Made by a program: the position numbers and the translations under genes. A stretch of 45,693 bases of DNA, taken from an uncultured Lachnospiraceae bacterium (GTDB lineage Bacteria > Bacillota > Clostridia > Lachnospirales > Lachnospiraceae). Below, in pieces: positions 9,425-16,992 of this stretch. Positions within the stretch are counted from its first letter, which is position 1. Each line of letters begins with the position of its first letter. The notes below the pieces were generated by a model. It did no database searches. It had not been told where the DNA came from and was given only the letters and a program-made list of their open reading frames with translations. The DNA is taken from positions 1 to 45,693 of the forward strand of contig CABUPO010000012.1 of NCBI GenBank assembly GCA_902493385.1. Reading direction: 5' to 3'.

Positions 9425-9448
9425 TATCTATATCCCTTTACAACTAAA

Positions 9449-9498
9449 AGAGAGCTCCTTAGCAGCCCCTGCATAGGGTTTTACCAATTCAGCTCTCT
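9449..9498 (-). promoter_or_regulatory. Nested hairpin between scfA and scfB, possible attenuator
   Basis: An 8-bp inverted repeat (9449-9456 with 9491-9498) encloses a second small stem, ccct/aggg (9467-9470 with 9475-9478). On the minus strand the outer stem ends in TTTT. It sits between the peptide gene and the maturase gene, so it could act as a partial terminator or processing site that keeps the peptide in excess. No known riboswitch motif was recognised. The reading is inferred from base complementarity only. Confidence 0.5.
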
Positions 9499-9533
9499 GA
9501 CGCTATTCGTTAAAATCCACAAATGCAAACCTA

Positions 9534-9677
9534 TTATTTCTTATGCTCGCATGTCTGGTTGCCAACTGTACATGAAGTCTTGCATGCAGACTGACATGAA
9601 GTCTGGCACTCGCCGCAGCCGCCCTTCTTCATGCTTTCCTTATAGCTTCTTGAATTAAGTGTCTTAATATGTTTCAT
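9534..9677 (-). CDS. scfA: SCIFF (six-cysteine) ribosomal peptide precursor
   Basis: This 47-residue peptide is the substrate of the adjacent radical-SAM maturase. The leader (MKHIKTLNSRSYKESMKK) is followed by six cysteines at 21, 24, 28, 32, 36 and 43, the hallmark of this very conserved clostridial family. In the characterised homologue CteA a thioether joins Cys32 to Thr37. Here position 32 is Cys and 37 is Thr, so the same bridge is expected. The ATG at 9677 is chosen because GGGAG lies nine bases upstream. The longer in-frame reading up to 9779 has no homology and runs through the promoter. The biological role of the mature peptide is still unsettled. Confidence 0.95.
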   Translation of the reverse strand: MKHIKTLNSRSYKESMKKGGCGECQTSCQSACKTSCTVGNQTCEHKK

Positions 9678-9717
9678 GGTAATACGCTCCCTGTTATCAC
9701 ATAATATGTTTTTTTGA

Positions 9718-9746
9718 AGTATACCACACTTAAATATGGATAGCAA
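9718..9746 (-). promoter_or_regulatory. Promoter of the scfA-scfB-mreB-recD2-comFC run
   Basis: On the minus strand, TTGCTA (9746-9741) and TATACT (9723-9718) are spaced by 17 bases and lie about 40 bases upstream of the scfA start. This suggests scfA has its own promoter and is not only read from the upstream membrane-protein gene. Confidence 0.7.
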
Positions 9747-9759
9747 CCCATTTTTTTCT

Positions 9760-10131
9760 TTACCCCAGCATTCCTCCAAGCATTCCTCCTGCCGCGCACA
9801 AAAGCATAACCGTAACTATATTGTCGCTTACATTCCCCGTTATATTTCTTACAATCAGAGAAACGGCAAATATAACTACAAAATACAGAAGTCCAAACAA
9901 AAGCCCCCACAGATATTTTCTTACGCCTATCTTTTTACCCAGAAGAAGTCCGCCGACAAAACACGAAATAAGATAAGCAAATAAAAGCCCGCCGCTTATA
10001 AGTCCCGCCGCAGGATTACCTTTCCACATCATAAGCGCCAGCACAAGAAGAATAATACCGGAGATTATGTACCCCACAAGTAAAAGCTTTATTATGTACC
10101 ATACCATATTGCCTGCATTTTTTTTCATCAT
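9760..10131 (-). CDS. Small membrane protein, TIGR04086-like
   Basis: This protein of about 123 residues has four predicted membrane helices (around IIKLLLVGYIISGIILLVL, ISGGLLFAYLISCFVGGLL, YLWGLLFGLLYFVVIFAV and IVTVMLLCAAGGMLGG). Proteins of the TIGR04086 type are typically found beside scfA and yajC in clostridia, and the position here agrees. Its function is unknown. Three consecutive ATG codons (10134, 10131, 10128) follow AGGTG. The spacing favours the second or third, and I give the second. The much longer open frame reaching 10323 runs through a structured repeat and is not credible as coding. Confidence 0.75.
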   Translation of the reverse strand: MMKKNAGNMVWYIIKLLLVGYIISGIILLVLALMMWKGNPAAGLISGGLLFAYLISCFVGGLLLGKKIGVRKYLWGLLFGLLYFVVIFAVSLIVRNITGNVSDNIVTVMLLCAAGGMLGGMLG

Positions 10132-10187
10132 CATTATCACCTGCTCAATAATCTTTATTATAATATATTTCACTTTGTCTATAATTA

Positions 10188-10311
10188 TGATATAATGAGC
10201 GTTAGCGAGCGGGAGCATGAAAAGCATATTCATCGCGAGCGGCGAATGGCGAACACGATAGTTGCGAAGCAACGGTAAGCATCTAAGATGCGAATCGTGA
10301 TATAATGAGCG
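10188..10311 (+). repeat. 110-bp structured repeat duplicating an extended -10 promoter
   Basis: The 14-base string TGATATAATGAGCG occurs at 10188-10201 and again at 10298-10311, exactly 110 bases apart. Each copy contains an extended -10 (TGnTATAAT). Between them are nested palindromes: GTTGC/GCAAC at 10261-10273, GCATC/GATGC at 10279-10291, and an outer CACGAT (10253-10258) pairing with ATCGTG (10294-10299), making a cloverleaf-like fold. The composition (many GCG and GAGCG words) differs from the flanks. It looks like a small palindromic repeat or MITE-like insertion whose target included the promoter of the downstream PHP gene. Confidence 0.6.
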
Positions 10312-10337
10312 GCAGACACACAATATAGGAGGACTCT

Positions 10338-11180
10338 ATGGATACAATTGACATGCATGTACACTCAACAGCTTCAGACGGAACGTTTACGCCAACCAGG
10401 GTTGCACATCTTGCGCTTGATGCAGGTCTTAAAGCATTTGCTCTTACTGACCACGATACAACTAATGGAATAGACGAAGTAATGTCACTTTCGCTTCCTA
10501 TAGAAATCATTCCGGGAATAGAATTATCCGCCGGATTTGGAAAAGGCGACATCCACATACTCGGCTATTATATTAATCCTGATTGTGATGAGCTGAAAAA
10601 AGCCACTAAATTCATGGTCGACGAACGTATATGGCGTAATGAAAAAATGGCGCAAAACCTTAATGAAGCGGGTATAGATATAACTGTAGATAAGCTTTAT
10701 AACGGAGACTCAGACAAGGTGCTTACAAGAGCGCATTTTGCCAACTATCTTGTAGATAACGGATATGTGAAAGATAAAGCCGAAGCATTTAAAAAATATC
10801 TTGGCGAAGGTACTCCTTATTATGTGTTAAGACAGTATCTTTCACCTGAAGAATGTATAGAGCTTATATTAAAAGCCGGAGGGTTCCCGGTTCTTGCACA
10901 TCCTTTTCAGTATAAGCTTTCTATGCCTGACCTCTGTGGTTTAATCGAAAGGTTAAAAAAGGCCGGTCTGTATGGAATTGAAGCTTTATATTCAACCCAT
11001 ACACGCGCGGAGGAGGACCTTGTAAAATCTCTTGCGCACAGATACAGCCTTAAAATAACCGGAGGCTCTGACTTTCACGGCGCTAACAAGCCGGACATAT
11101 GTATTGGACGCGGCATAGGCAATTTATCAATACCTTACGAGCTGCTTGAACCTTTTAAAGAAGACCTAAGGCTTTCTTAG
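10338..11180 (+). CDS. PHP-domain phosphoesterase (RNase AM / nucleoside-bisphosphatase-like)
   Basis: This 280-residue metal-dependent phosphoesterase belongs to the PHP family of the YciV/TrpH type, whose members remove 5' nucleotides from short RNA or dephosphorylate 3',5'-nucleoside bisphosphates. The metal ligands are in their usual order: DMHVHSTASDGT near the N-terminus, TDHDT (about residue 38), GIELSA, DIHILGY, VLAHPFQ and the C-terminal GGSDFHG. The start has AGGAGG seven bases upstream. It is on the plus strand between two minus-strand genes and its 3' end overlaps the RNase H gene by 26 bases, tail to tail. Exact substrate is inferred from the family only. Confidence 0.88.
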   Translation: MDTIDMHVHSTASDGTFTPTRVAHLALDAGLKAFALTDHDTTNGIDEVMSLSLPIEIIPGIELSAGFGKGDIHILGYYINPDCDELKKATKFMVDERIWRNEKMAQNLNEAGIDITVDKLYNGDSDKVLTRAHFANYLVDNGYVKDKAEAFKKYLGEGTPYYVLRQYLSPEECIELILKAGGFPVLAHPFQYKLSMPDLCGLIERLKKAGLYGIEALYSTHTRAEEDLVKSLAHRYSLKITGGSDFHGANKPDICIGRGIGNLSIPYELLEPFKEDLRLS

Positions 11181-11775
11181 CCAGCTTATCAGCCATTTCG
11201 TTATATTTGTTATTGGAATGGCCTTTAACCTTAATGAATTGTATCTGAACTTTTTCCTTTACGGAATCATAATAATCTCTGTATGCCTGTGTACCAGATT
11301 TACCTGCTTTCCACTCTCTGGTACACCATTTGGCAATACCTTCGTAATCATGGTATATTATAAGCTTTTCTGCATTATTATCTACTGCGTAGCGCATAGC
11401 TGCCTCTGCGCCTTTTATCTCACCAGCAACATTGTGCATCGCGGCAAGCTCTTCATCCTCTATCTTTTCATAAAATACACGTTCGCAGCCGTCCTGAAGA
11501 ACAACCATTCCGTAAGAAAACATATTGGTTGCCGCGTCATAGCTGCCGTCAACATATATTTGAAGACAATGCTCTGCGCCACCGTTCGTATCACTGCTTA
11601 CTTCACCATTCTCTTCATATGGGATTCCAAGATAATCACACGCTTCTTCTTTTGTCACAAAGCCCTTAAACTCTGCTCCCGGATATCCATCCACTTGCTC
11701 CCTGCATTCATCCCAGGAATTAAAAATACCCATTCTCATCCCTTTTCTCACAGCATAATAATTCTTCTTCGCCAT
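11155..11775 (-). CDS. Ribonuclease H with N-terminal viroplasmin-like domain
   Basis: This 206-residue enzyme cuts RNA in RNA-DNA hybrids. The N-terminal ~50 residues (KKNYYAVRKGMRMGIFNSW, then a GAEFKGF segment) form the viroplasmin/RNase H1 hybrid-binding domain. The catalytic domain follows with Asp in YVDGSYD, Glu in AGEIKGAEAAM, Asp in IYHDYEGIAKW and the final Asp in NEMADKLAKKAL, all four acidic residues being present. The start codon has GGGAGAAG upstream. It interrupts what is otherwise the usual clostridial order tgt-yajC-TIGR04086-scfA. Its 3' end overlaps the convergent PHP gene by 26 bases, so the two transcripts are complementary there. Confidence 0.92.
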   Translation of the reverse strand: MAKKNYYAVRKGMRMGIFNSWDECREQVDGYPGAEFKGFVTKEEACDYLGIPYEENGEVSSDTNGGAEHCLQIYVDGSYDAATNMFSYGMVVLQDGCERVFYEKIEDEELAAMHNVAGEIKGAEAAMRYAVDNNAEKLIIYHDYEGIAKWCTREWKAGKSGTQAYRDYYDSVKEKVQIQFIKVKGHSNNKYNEMADKLAKKALGLL

Positions 11776-11815
11776 ATTCTTCTCCCTTATAATAATTTCA
11801 GAATCCTTCCGCCTA

Positions 11816-11878
11816 ATGTAAAAAACAGCTCTTTCAGCGACTTTTACACAACGTGCAACTAAGCTAAAAAGCTGTTTT
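11816..11878 (-). terminator. Possible terminator after yajC
   Basis: A 9-bp inverted repeat, aaaacagct (11822-11830) with agctgtttt (11870-11878), is followed by a T-rich run on the minus strand just downstream of yajC and upstream of the RNase H gene. The 39-base loop is long, so efficiency is uncertain. Confidence 0.45.
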
Positions 11879-11913
11879 CTTACATAAGCTGCTAATAAAC
11901 AAGCCTAAAAAAC

Positions 11914-12237
11914 TTATTTACCTGCTTTTTCTACTTCAACGATTGCTTCCTTCTTCATAGGAATCCTGCAGTTCTTATTACTTCCGAATTCAACAATTAC
12001 AACCTCGTCTGTAATATCTATAATAACACCATAGAAGCCGCTTGTTGTCAGGATACTATCGCCTACTTCTATAGATGAAATCATTGCATCCTGCGCCTTC
12101 TGCTTTTTCTTTTGAGGACGAATGGCAAAGAAATAGAACGCGCCGATAATAAGCGCATATATTACAATAATAAATATCATATTGCCTCCGCCGCCCGACT
12201 GCTGCTGTTGTTCCAATAATACTGAAAGACTGTTCAT
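11914..12237 (-). CDS. yajC: Preprotein translocase accessory subunit YajC
   Basis: This 107-residue protein has one membrane helix (about residues 20-40, IFIIVIYALIIGAFYFFAIR) followed by the family signature RPQKKKQKAQDAMISSIEVGDSI (shown in part) and a small beta-rich cytoplasmic domain. YajC associates with SecDF and the SecYEG channel. AGGAGG stands before the ATG. The gene begins 26 bases after the tgt stop, the classical tgt-yajC arrangement. A short Gln/Gly-rich stretch precedes the helix. Confidence 0.93.
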   Translation of the reverse strand: MNSLSVLLEQQQQSGGGGNMIFIIVIYALIIGAFYFFAIRPQKKKQKAQDAMISSIEVGDSILTTSGFYGVIIDITDEVVIVEFGSNKNCRIPMKKEAIVEVEKAGK

Positions 12238-12263
12238 AATAACCTCCTGTTATAAAATAATAT

Positions 12264-13397
12264 CTATTCCAAACCGGCTTCAAAACCTGCCAGCTTAGCT
12301 TCTTTATATTCTTTAAATCTATGGTTTTCAATAGCTTCTCTTATCTCTGCCATAAGCCTGTTATAAAACGACAGATTGTGAAGAACCATAAGCCTGAGTC
12401 CGAGCATTTCCTTAGCCTTAAGAAGATGCCTGATATACGCCCTGCTGTATGTTCTGCATGCAGGACACGTACAGCCCTCTTCTATAGGTCTCATATCCTT
12501 TTCAAATCTGGCATTAAGCAGATTAATCTTGCCATGATTAGTATATGCATGTCCATGTCTTCCGTTTCTGGTCGGATATACACAGTCAAAGAAATCAACT
12601 CCCCGCTCGACTGCATTTAATATATTGGCAGGCGTGCCCACTCCCATAAGGTATACAGGCTTATTTTCAGGAAGATGCGGTACAACATCTTCAATTATAC
12701 CATACATCTGCTCGTGGCTTTCTCCTACAGCAAGACCGCCTATCGCGTATCCGTCAAGCTCAAGCTCCGATATTCTTTTTGCATTCTCTATCCTTATATC
12801 CCCGTACACTCCGCCCTGGTTAATTCCAAAAAGCATCTGTCTGGGATTAATAGTATCTGAAAGACCGTTAAGTCGCTCAATTTCATTTTTACATCTTACA
12901 AGCCATCTTTCAGTTCTTGCAACCGAGGCCTCCATATACTCTCTCGTAGACGGAAAAGGCGCGCACTCATCAAATGCCATTGCTATAGTCGAGCCAAGAT
13001 TAGACTGTATCTGCATACTCTCTTCCGGCCCCATAAATATTCTATGACCGTCTATATGCGACTGAAAGTATACTCCTTCTTCCTTAATTTTGCGGAGCCC
13101 CGCAAGAGAAAACACCTGAAATCCTCCCGAATCCGTAAGAATCGGCCTGTCCCATACCATAAACTTATGAAGTCCGCCAAGCTCTCTTATGACCTTGTCT
13201 CCCGGTCTGACATGCAGATGATATGTGTTAGATAACTGCACCTGGGTTCCTATACCATGTAAATCCTCTGTAGATACAGCTCCTTTAATAGCGCCTACGG
13301 TTCCGACATTCATAAACACAGGGGTCTCTATAACACCATGCACAGTAGTAAGCCGCCCTCTTTTAGCATTATTATCTTTGTATAGCAATTCGTACAC
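12264..13397 (-). CDS. tgt: Queuine tRNA-ribosyltransferase (tRNA-guanine transglycosylase)
   Basis: This 377-residue enzyme exchanges guanine-34 of tRNAs for Asn, Asp, His and Tyr with preQ1 in the queuosine pathway. The active-site aspartate motif DSGGFQVFSL, the GVDFFDCVYPTRNGRHG motif with the nucleophilic Asp, and the zinc site CTCPAC...H are intact. Length is standard. The start appears to be GTG at 13397, preceded by GGGGTG at a spacing of five bases. It lies 37 bases after birA and 26 before yajC, so birA-tgt-yajC may be one transcript. No queuosine biosynthesis genes are in view. Confidence 0.95.
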   Translation of the reverse strand: MYELLYKDNNAKRGRLTTVHGVIETPVFMNVGTVGAIKGAVSTEDLHGIGTQVQLSNTYHLHVRPGDKVIRELGGLHKFMVWDRPILTDSGGFQVFSLAGLRKIKEEGVYFQSHIDGHRIFMGPEESMQIQSNLGSTIAMAFDECAPFPSTREYMEASVARTERWLVRCKNEIERLNGLSDTINPRQMLFGINQGGVYGDIRIENAKRISELELDGYAIGGLAVGESHEQMYGIIEDVVPHLPENKPVYLMGVGTPANILNAVERGVDFFDCVYPTRNGRHGHAYTNHGKINLLNARFEKDMRPIEEGCTCPACRTYSRAYIRHLLKAKEMLGLRLMVLHNLSFYNRLMAEIREAIENHRFKEYKEAKLAGFEAGLE

Positions 13398-13434
13398 AAT
13401 ATCACCCCGTATCTACATAAGTATAACCATAAAA

Positions 13435-14226
13435 TCAGCCATTTTCAAGCCTTACCGATATTTCTCCGGTATTAAGAGTTACCATACCCTCCGCCGTCAT
13501 TACAACAAGACCGCCGTCGTTATCTATATCAACAGCTTTTCCTGTATACCATTCGTCCCCGGCACGGTATCTTATATTCTTTCCTGTTACCATTGACCAT
13601 CTTCTGTAATCTTCAAGGTATTCTCTGTCAGTTATATGTACGTATATATCCATAAAATTGTTCACAACTGCCGCAATCAGGCTGTTTCTTGTAACATTAT
13701 CAGGCATCTCGTCATATAATGCTCCCGCGACGTCCCTTACTTTATCAGAAAACCTGCCGCTGTCCGTTGCAACGTTAATACCAATTCCTAATATGACTTT
13801 AAGCTCTCCCGCTTCGTCGTTTACAGCCTCCGCAAGTATTCCGCACACTTTCTTTCCATGTACATATATATCATTGACCCATTTAATAGATGAATCAATA
13901 CCGCACACCTCTTTTATTGCCCTGCATACAGCCACTGCTGCAGCGGACGTAATAAGAAGAAGCTCTTCTCCCTTTCCTGTGGGAATCAGAAGCGACATAT
14001 ATATACCGCTTACAGAAGGCGACTCAAACGAACGGCCGAGCCTTCCCCTTCCCATAGTCTGCCGGTCTGCAACAACTAACTTTTTTTTAACACAGCCGTC
14101 TGCTGCCTGTCTCTTAAGCAGAAGATTGGTCGAGTCTATAACATCATATACTACAGGGTCGTATTCCTTATATTTCAGTTCCCTTAATATATCTTGTGCA
14201 CAAAGGATATCACCCTTTATTCCCAT
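13435..14226 (-). CDS. birA: Biotin-protein ligase, catalytic-only form
   Basis: This protein of about 263 residues adenylates biotin and transfers it to the biotin carboxyl carrier domain. The GRGRLGR biotinyl-AMP loop, KWVNDIYV motif and GILAEA segment are clear, followed by the small C-terminal SH3-like domain. It lacks the N-terminal DNA-binding domain of bifunctional BirA, so it should not act as a repressor. The ATG at 14226 is preferred to GTG at 14238 because GGTGA is correctly placed for it. It lies downstream of a tRNA gene terminator. Confidence 0.92.
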   Translation of the reverse strand: MGIKGDILCAQDILRELKYKEYDPVVYDVIDSTNLLLKRQAADGCVKKKLVVADRQTMGRGRLGRSFESPSVSGIYMSLLIPTGKGEELLLITSAAAVAVCRAIKEVCGIDSSIKWVNDIYVHGKKVCGILAEAVNDEAGELKVILGIGINVATDSGRFSDKVRDVAGALYDEMPDNVTRNSLIAAVVNNFMDIYVHITDREYLEDYRRWSMVTGKNIRYRAGDEWYTGKAVDIDNDGGLVVMTAEGMVTLNTGEISVRLENG

Positions 14227-14270
14227 ATTATTCACCACATATATTGTCTTAAATATCTATATTGCCTTTA

Positions 14271-14317
14271 ATGTTAAAAAAATACTCCCAAAATGCCATG
14301 CACAGCATTCGGGAGTA
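14271..14317 (-). terminator. Strong terminator downstream of tRNA-Trp
   Basis: TACTCCC (14317-14311 on the minus strand) pairs with GGGAGTA (14289-14283), extended by GAATGC/GCATTT pairing. It is followed by seven T. It separates tRNA-Trp from birA. Confidence 0.85.
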
Positions 14318-14326
14318 CCCAATGTA

Positions 14327-14397
14327 CAGGGGAAGAGGGATTCGAACCCCCGTGAACGGTTTTGGAGACCGCAATACTGCCACTGTATGATTCCCCT
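14327..14397 (-). tRNA. tRNA-Trp (anticodon CCA)
   Basis: The minus strand folds into a cloverleaf: acceptor AGGGGAA with TTCCCCT, anticodon stem GCGGT/ACCGT around loop CTCCAAA giving anticodon CCA, and a T arm with GGTTCGAATCC. The discriminator base is G, normal for tRNA-Trp. The 3' CCA is not encoded. Confidence 0.93.
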
Positions 14398-14453
14398 ATG
14401 ACCTTTAACCGTAGATTATGATAACCTATCAGGGCAGTATTGTCAAGATATTA

Positions 14454-16961
14454 TTAGCTAACTTTCACCTTTATTTCTACTTTTTTCGTGCCACATGCTA
14501 CATATAACTTTGCGGTTCCTTTTTTTATGGCCTTTACTGTACCATATGCGTCAACTTTTGCAGCCTTACGATTCACAGAACTGTACTTAACCCTGCTGGT
14601 TGTGCCTGCCGTAAGGCTTTTAATATTAATAACCGCTGTATCCCCTTTATTAAGATTCATTTTTCTGCTCTTTACAGCAAGCTTTTTATTAACCTTATCT
14701 TTCTTTACGGAATTAATCGTAATTACCGTCTCTTCTGATACATCTTTTGCATTTATTCTGATTTTTGCGGTTCCGGTTTTCTTAACCTTAACGACGCCTT
14801 TTTTAGAAACTTCTGCAACCTTTTTATCGGATGACGTAAATGTTACACCGCGCATTTGGGCGCCGGTATCTTTATCGGTAACTTTAAGCTTTGTTTTACA
14901 TCCTTTTACCATATTAATCTTTTTGTACTTTATTACATATCCCGCAGCCGATACATTAAGTTTTTTATTCTGAGCAGTCGTATCAACTATGTTTTTAGAA
15001 TCAATTTGCATCTGTGTGTCCGGCTGCTGTGGTTCTTTAGACGGAGCCTCTGTTACAACGGGTGTATCATCGGTCTTCTGCTCATCATCCGCCGAATCGT
15101 TCGGCTCAGGATGATATGGGGAATCCATATCATCTGCAATATGAAAATAATCAAAATCCACACAACCTCCTACATTGGCCGTCGAGTAGTAAAACAGACC
15201 GAATCTGTACCCCACAAAATGAGGCCAGTCATATGCCATATTAAGCACATCGCCTATCTGTGTCCAGTTCTCATTGTCAAGGCTGTAATAAAAATATGCT
15301 TTATCTGCGCATTTCGGATTAGAATTTTTACTTTCATCTATGCTGAAATCACAAAAAACTTTAAGATATATACGGTTTCCGTCAAACGGCACAGCTTCAA
15401 TTTCCTCTCCTGCGGCGTCATCCTTTTTTGCTGCACGGTGCATTATAATATATTTTTCACCATTCTCCATCTTAACGCCTACATTGCCGTACTGGTTCTG
15501 AAATGCAGACAGGCCCGCATAATCCCCGTCTTTCATGTACTTTGTTTCTACAGCGGTGCTTGCCACACTCGTCGGTCCGTAAGTTCTCTGTGTGAGCGTA
15601 TTTCTTGCCGACTGTATATTTGGACATATAAGCCCTGATTTCAGCCTGAGATATCCTTCCCTGTCTGTAAGCGACCACAGGTTATTATTAGGATTATGGT
15701 TCCACTGCCATGCAACAGAAAGATTAGAGCCATTATAACCATATTCATTCACATCTATAAGGCCTTCATCTGCCATATACTCCAAATCTTCTGCCGCAAT
15801 TCCGGCTGTTACTTCTTCATCTGCGGTATCCGAATATCTCTTTCTGTTCGCTTTATTATTAAACTCATCTGAAACTACAATACTCTTTTTTTCATGTCCA
15901 TACACAGGTATATCTACTATTTCGTCTACACTTTTACCGTCATTTCCGAGAACAGGCCATCCCTCGTCGTCCCTCCTCATTGGAATAAGAACCGGAATAC
16001 GTCCAACGGAGCCATGATCTTCAAAAAGCATTGAATACCATCTGCCATCCTCCGTATCAACTATTCCTCCCTGTGCAACTCCGGTATTAGGAAGAACATC
16101 TTTGCCGTCTTCATCGATAATATTACCTGTAAATATTTTTCTGACCTCAAAAGCGCCTTTAGTTAATGTTTTGGCTCTCCAGCATATTTCCTGTCTCTGC
16201 CAGCCCTGCCCCTGAATCATGAACATATAGTAATAATCGCCTATTTTATATGCATGCACGCCCTCTGCACGAAGTCCTTCCGGCGGATCTTCAACATTTG
16301 CCTGGTCTATTAATACCTCCTGGTCTCCAAGAGTAATATCCCATGTATCCTTATCTACGTACATGTCTCTTTTGCACAGCCTGTTATATTTTGAGTTACT
16401 TGTGTCTTCATATATTATATATTTTTTACATTCTGAACCCGTATCTTCAAAAAGCATCGAGGCGTCGTAGCATTTTACAGTTTCTGAACGGTGCCATGCG
16501 CCGTTTTCTATATCTTCGGTAGAAAAGAAATATGATTTATTGGTAGACTGGCACGAAAATTCCACATAAAATCTTTTTTCATATTTATCATATCTAAGAG
16601 AAGACGCCCATGAACCGTTGGCATAATCATTTTTCCCGTTTTTTAACGCGCATGCGTCATTTTCTTCAAGCTGGTCATATACATAATTAACCGTCTCCCA
16701 ATTGACAAGGTCGTATGACTTCATAATCGGCGCGCCAGGCGACATATGCATAGTCGTGCTTACCATATAATATGTATCCTCAACACGTATAATGTCCGGA
16801 TCTGGTACATCTGCAAATATAACCGGATTATTAAATGTACCGTCGCCATTATCGGACGTCGTTCCTCCATAAACTCCTTTTGATGCAGCTAACGCAAACA
16901 TACCTGCTGCCAACATTAAAACCACTCCGTTTCTTATAAATTCTTTTATACTTTTTCTCAT
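14454..16961 (-). CDS. Secreted GH43 beta-xylosidase/arabinofuranosidase-like enzyme with two Ig-like (Big_2) domains
   Basis: This 835-residue secreted enzyme has a signal peptide (residues 1-33), a GH43 catalytic propeller (about 40-355), a C-terminal beta-sandwich typical of GH43 xylosidases (about 375-615), a Pro/Gln/Asp-rich linker and two bacterial Ig-like repeats at the C-terminus (about 670-750 and 755-835, each with the Lys-rich GTAKI/GTAKL strand). Catalytic signatures are VPDPDIIRVEDTYYMVSTT (base Asp), an Asp before SMLFEDTG, and the acid Glu in EGVHAYKIGDYYYMF. Ig-like tails often tie such enzymes to the wall or substrate. No LPXTG anchor is seen. It starts 31 bases after the GH51-like gene with GGAGA upstream, so the two form an operon acting on arabinoxylan or arabinan. 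Confidence 0.88.
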   Translation of the reverse strand: MRKSIKEFIRNGVVLMLAAGMFALAASKGVYGGTTSDNGDGTFNNPVIFADVPDPDIIRVEDTYYMVSTTMHMSPGAPIMKSYDLVNWETVNYVYDQLEENDACALKNGKNDYANGSWASSLRYDKYEKRFYVEFSCQSTNKSYFFSTEDIENGAWHRSETVKCYDASMLFEDTGSECKKYIIYEDTSNSKYNRLCKRDMYVDKDTWDITLGDQEVLIDQANVEDPPEGLRAEGVHAYKIGDYYYMFMIQGQGWQRQEICWRAKTLTKGAFEVRKIFTGNIIDEDGKDVLPNTGVAQGGIVDTEDGRWYSMLFEDHGSVGRIPVLIPMRRDDEGWPVLGNDGKSVDEIVDIPVYGHEKKSIVVSDEFNNKANRKRYSDTADEEVTAGIAAEDLEYMADEGLIDVNEYGYNGSNLSVAWQWNHNPNNNLWSLTDREGYLRLKSGLICPNIQSARNTLTQRTYGPTSVASTAVETKYMKDGDYAGLSAFQNQYGNVGVKMENGEKYIIMHRAAKKDDAAGEEIEAVPFDGNRIYLKVFCDFSIDESKNSNPKCADKAYFYYSLDNENWTQIGDVLNMAYDWPHFVGYRFGLFYYSTANVGGCVDFDYFHIADDMDSPYHPEPNDSADDEQKTDDTPVVTEAPSKEPQQPDTQMQIDSKNIVDTTAQNKKLNVSAAGYVIKYKKINMVKGCKTKLKVTDKDTGAQMRGVTFTSSDKKVAEVSKKGVVKVKKTGTAKIRINAKDVSEETVITINSVKKDKVNKKLAVKSRKMNLNKGDTAVINIKSLTAGTTSRVKYSSVNRKAAKVDAYGTVKAIKKGTAKLYVACGTKKVEIKVKVS

Positions 16962-16992
16962 ATAATCATCTCCATTCTACACATACTGCATG

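Noticed and set aside
9449..9498. AGAGAGCTG string resembling part of a T-box or riboswitch
   Set aside because: No specifier loop or TGGNACCGCG box follows, and total length is too short. It was kept only as an unassigned hairpin.
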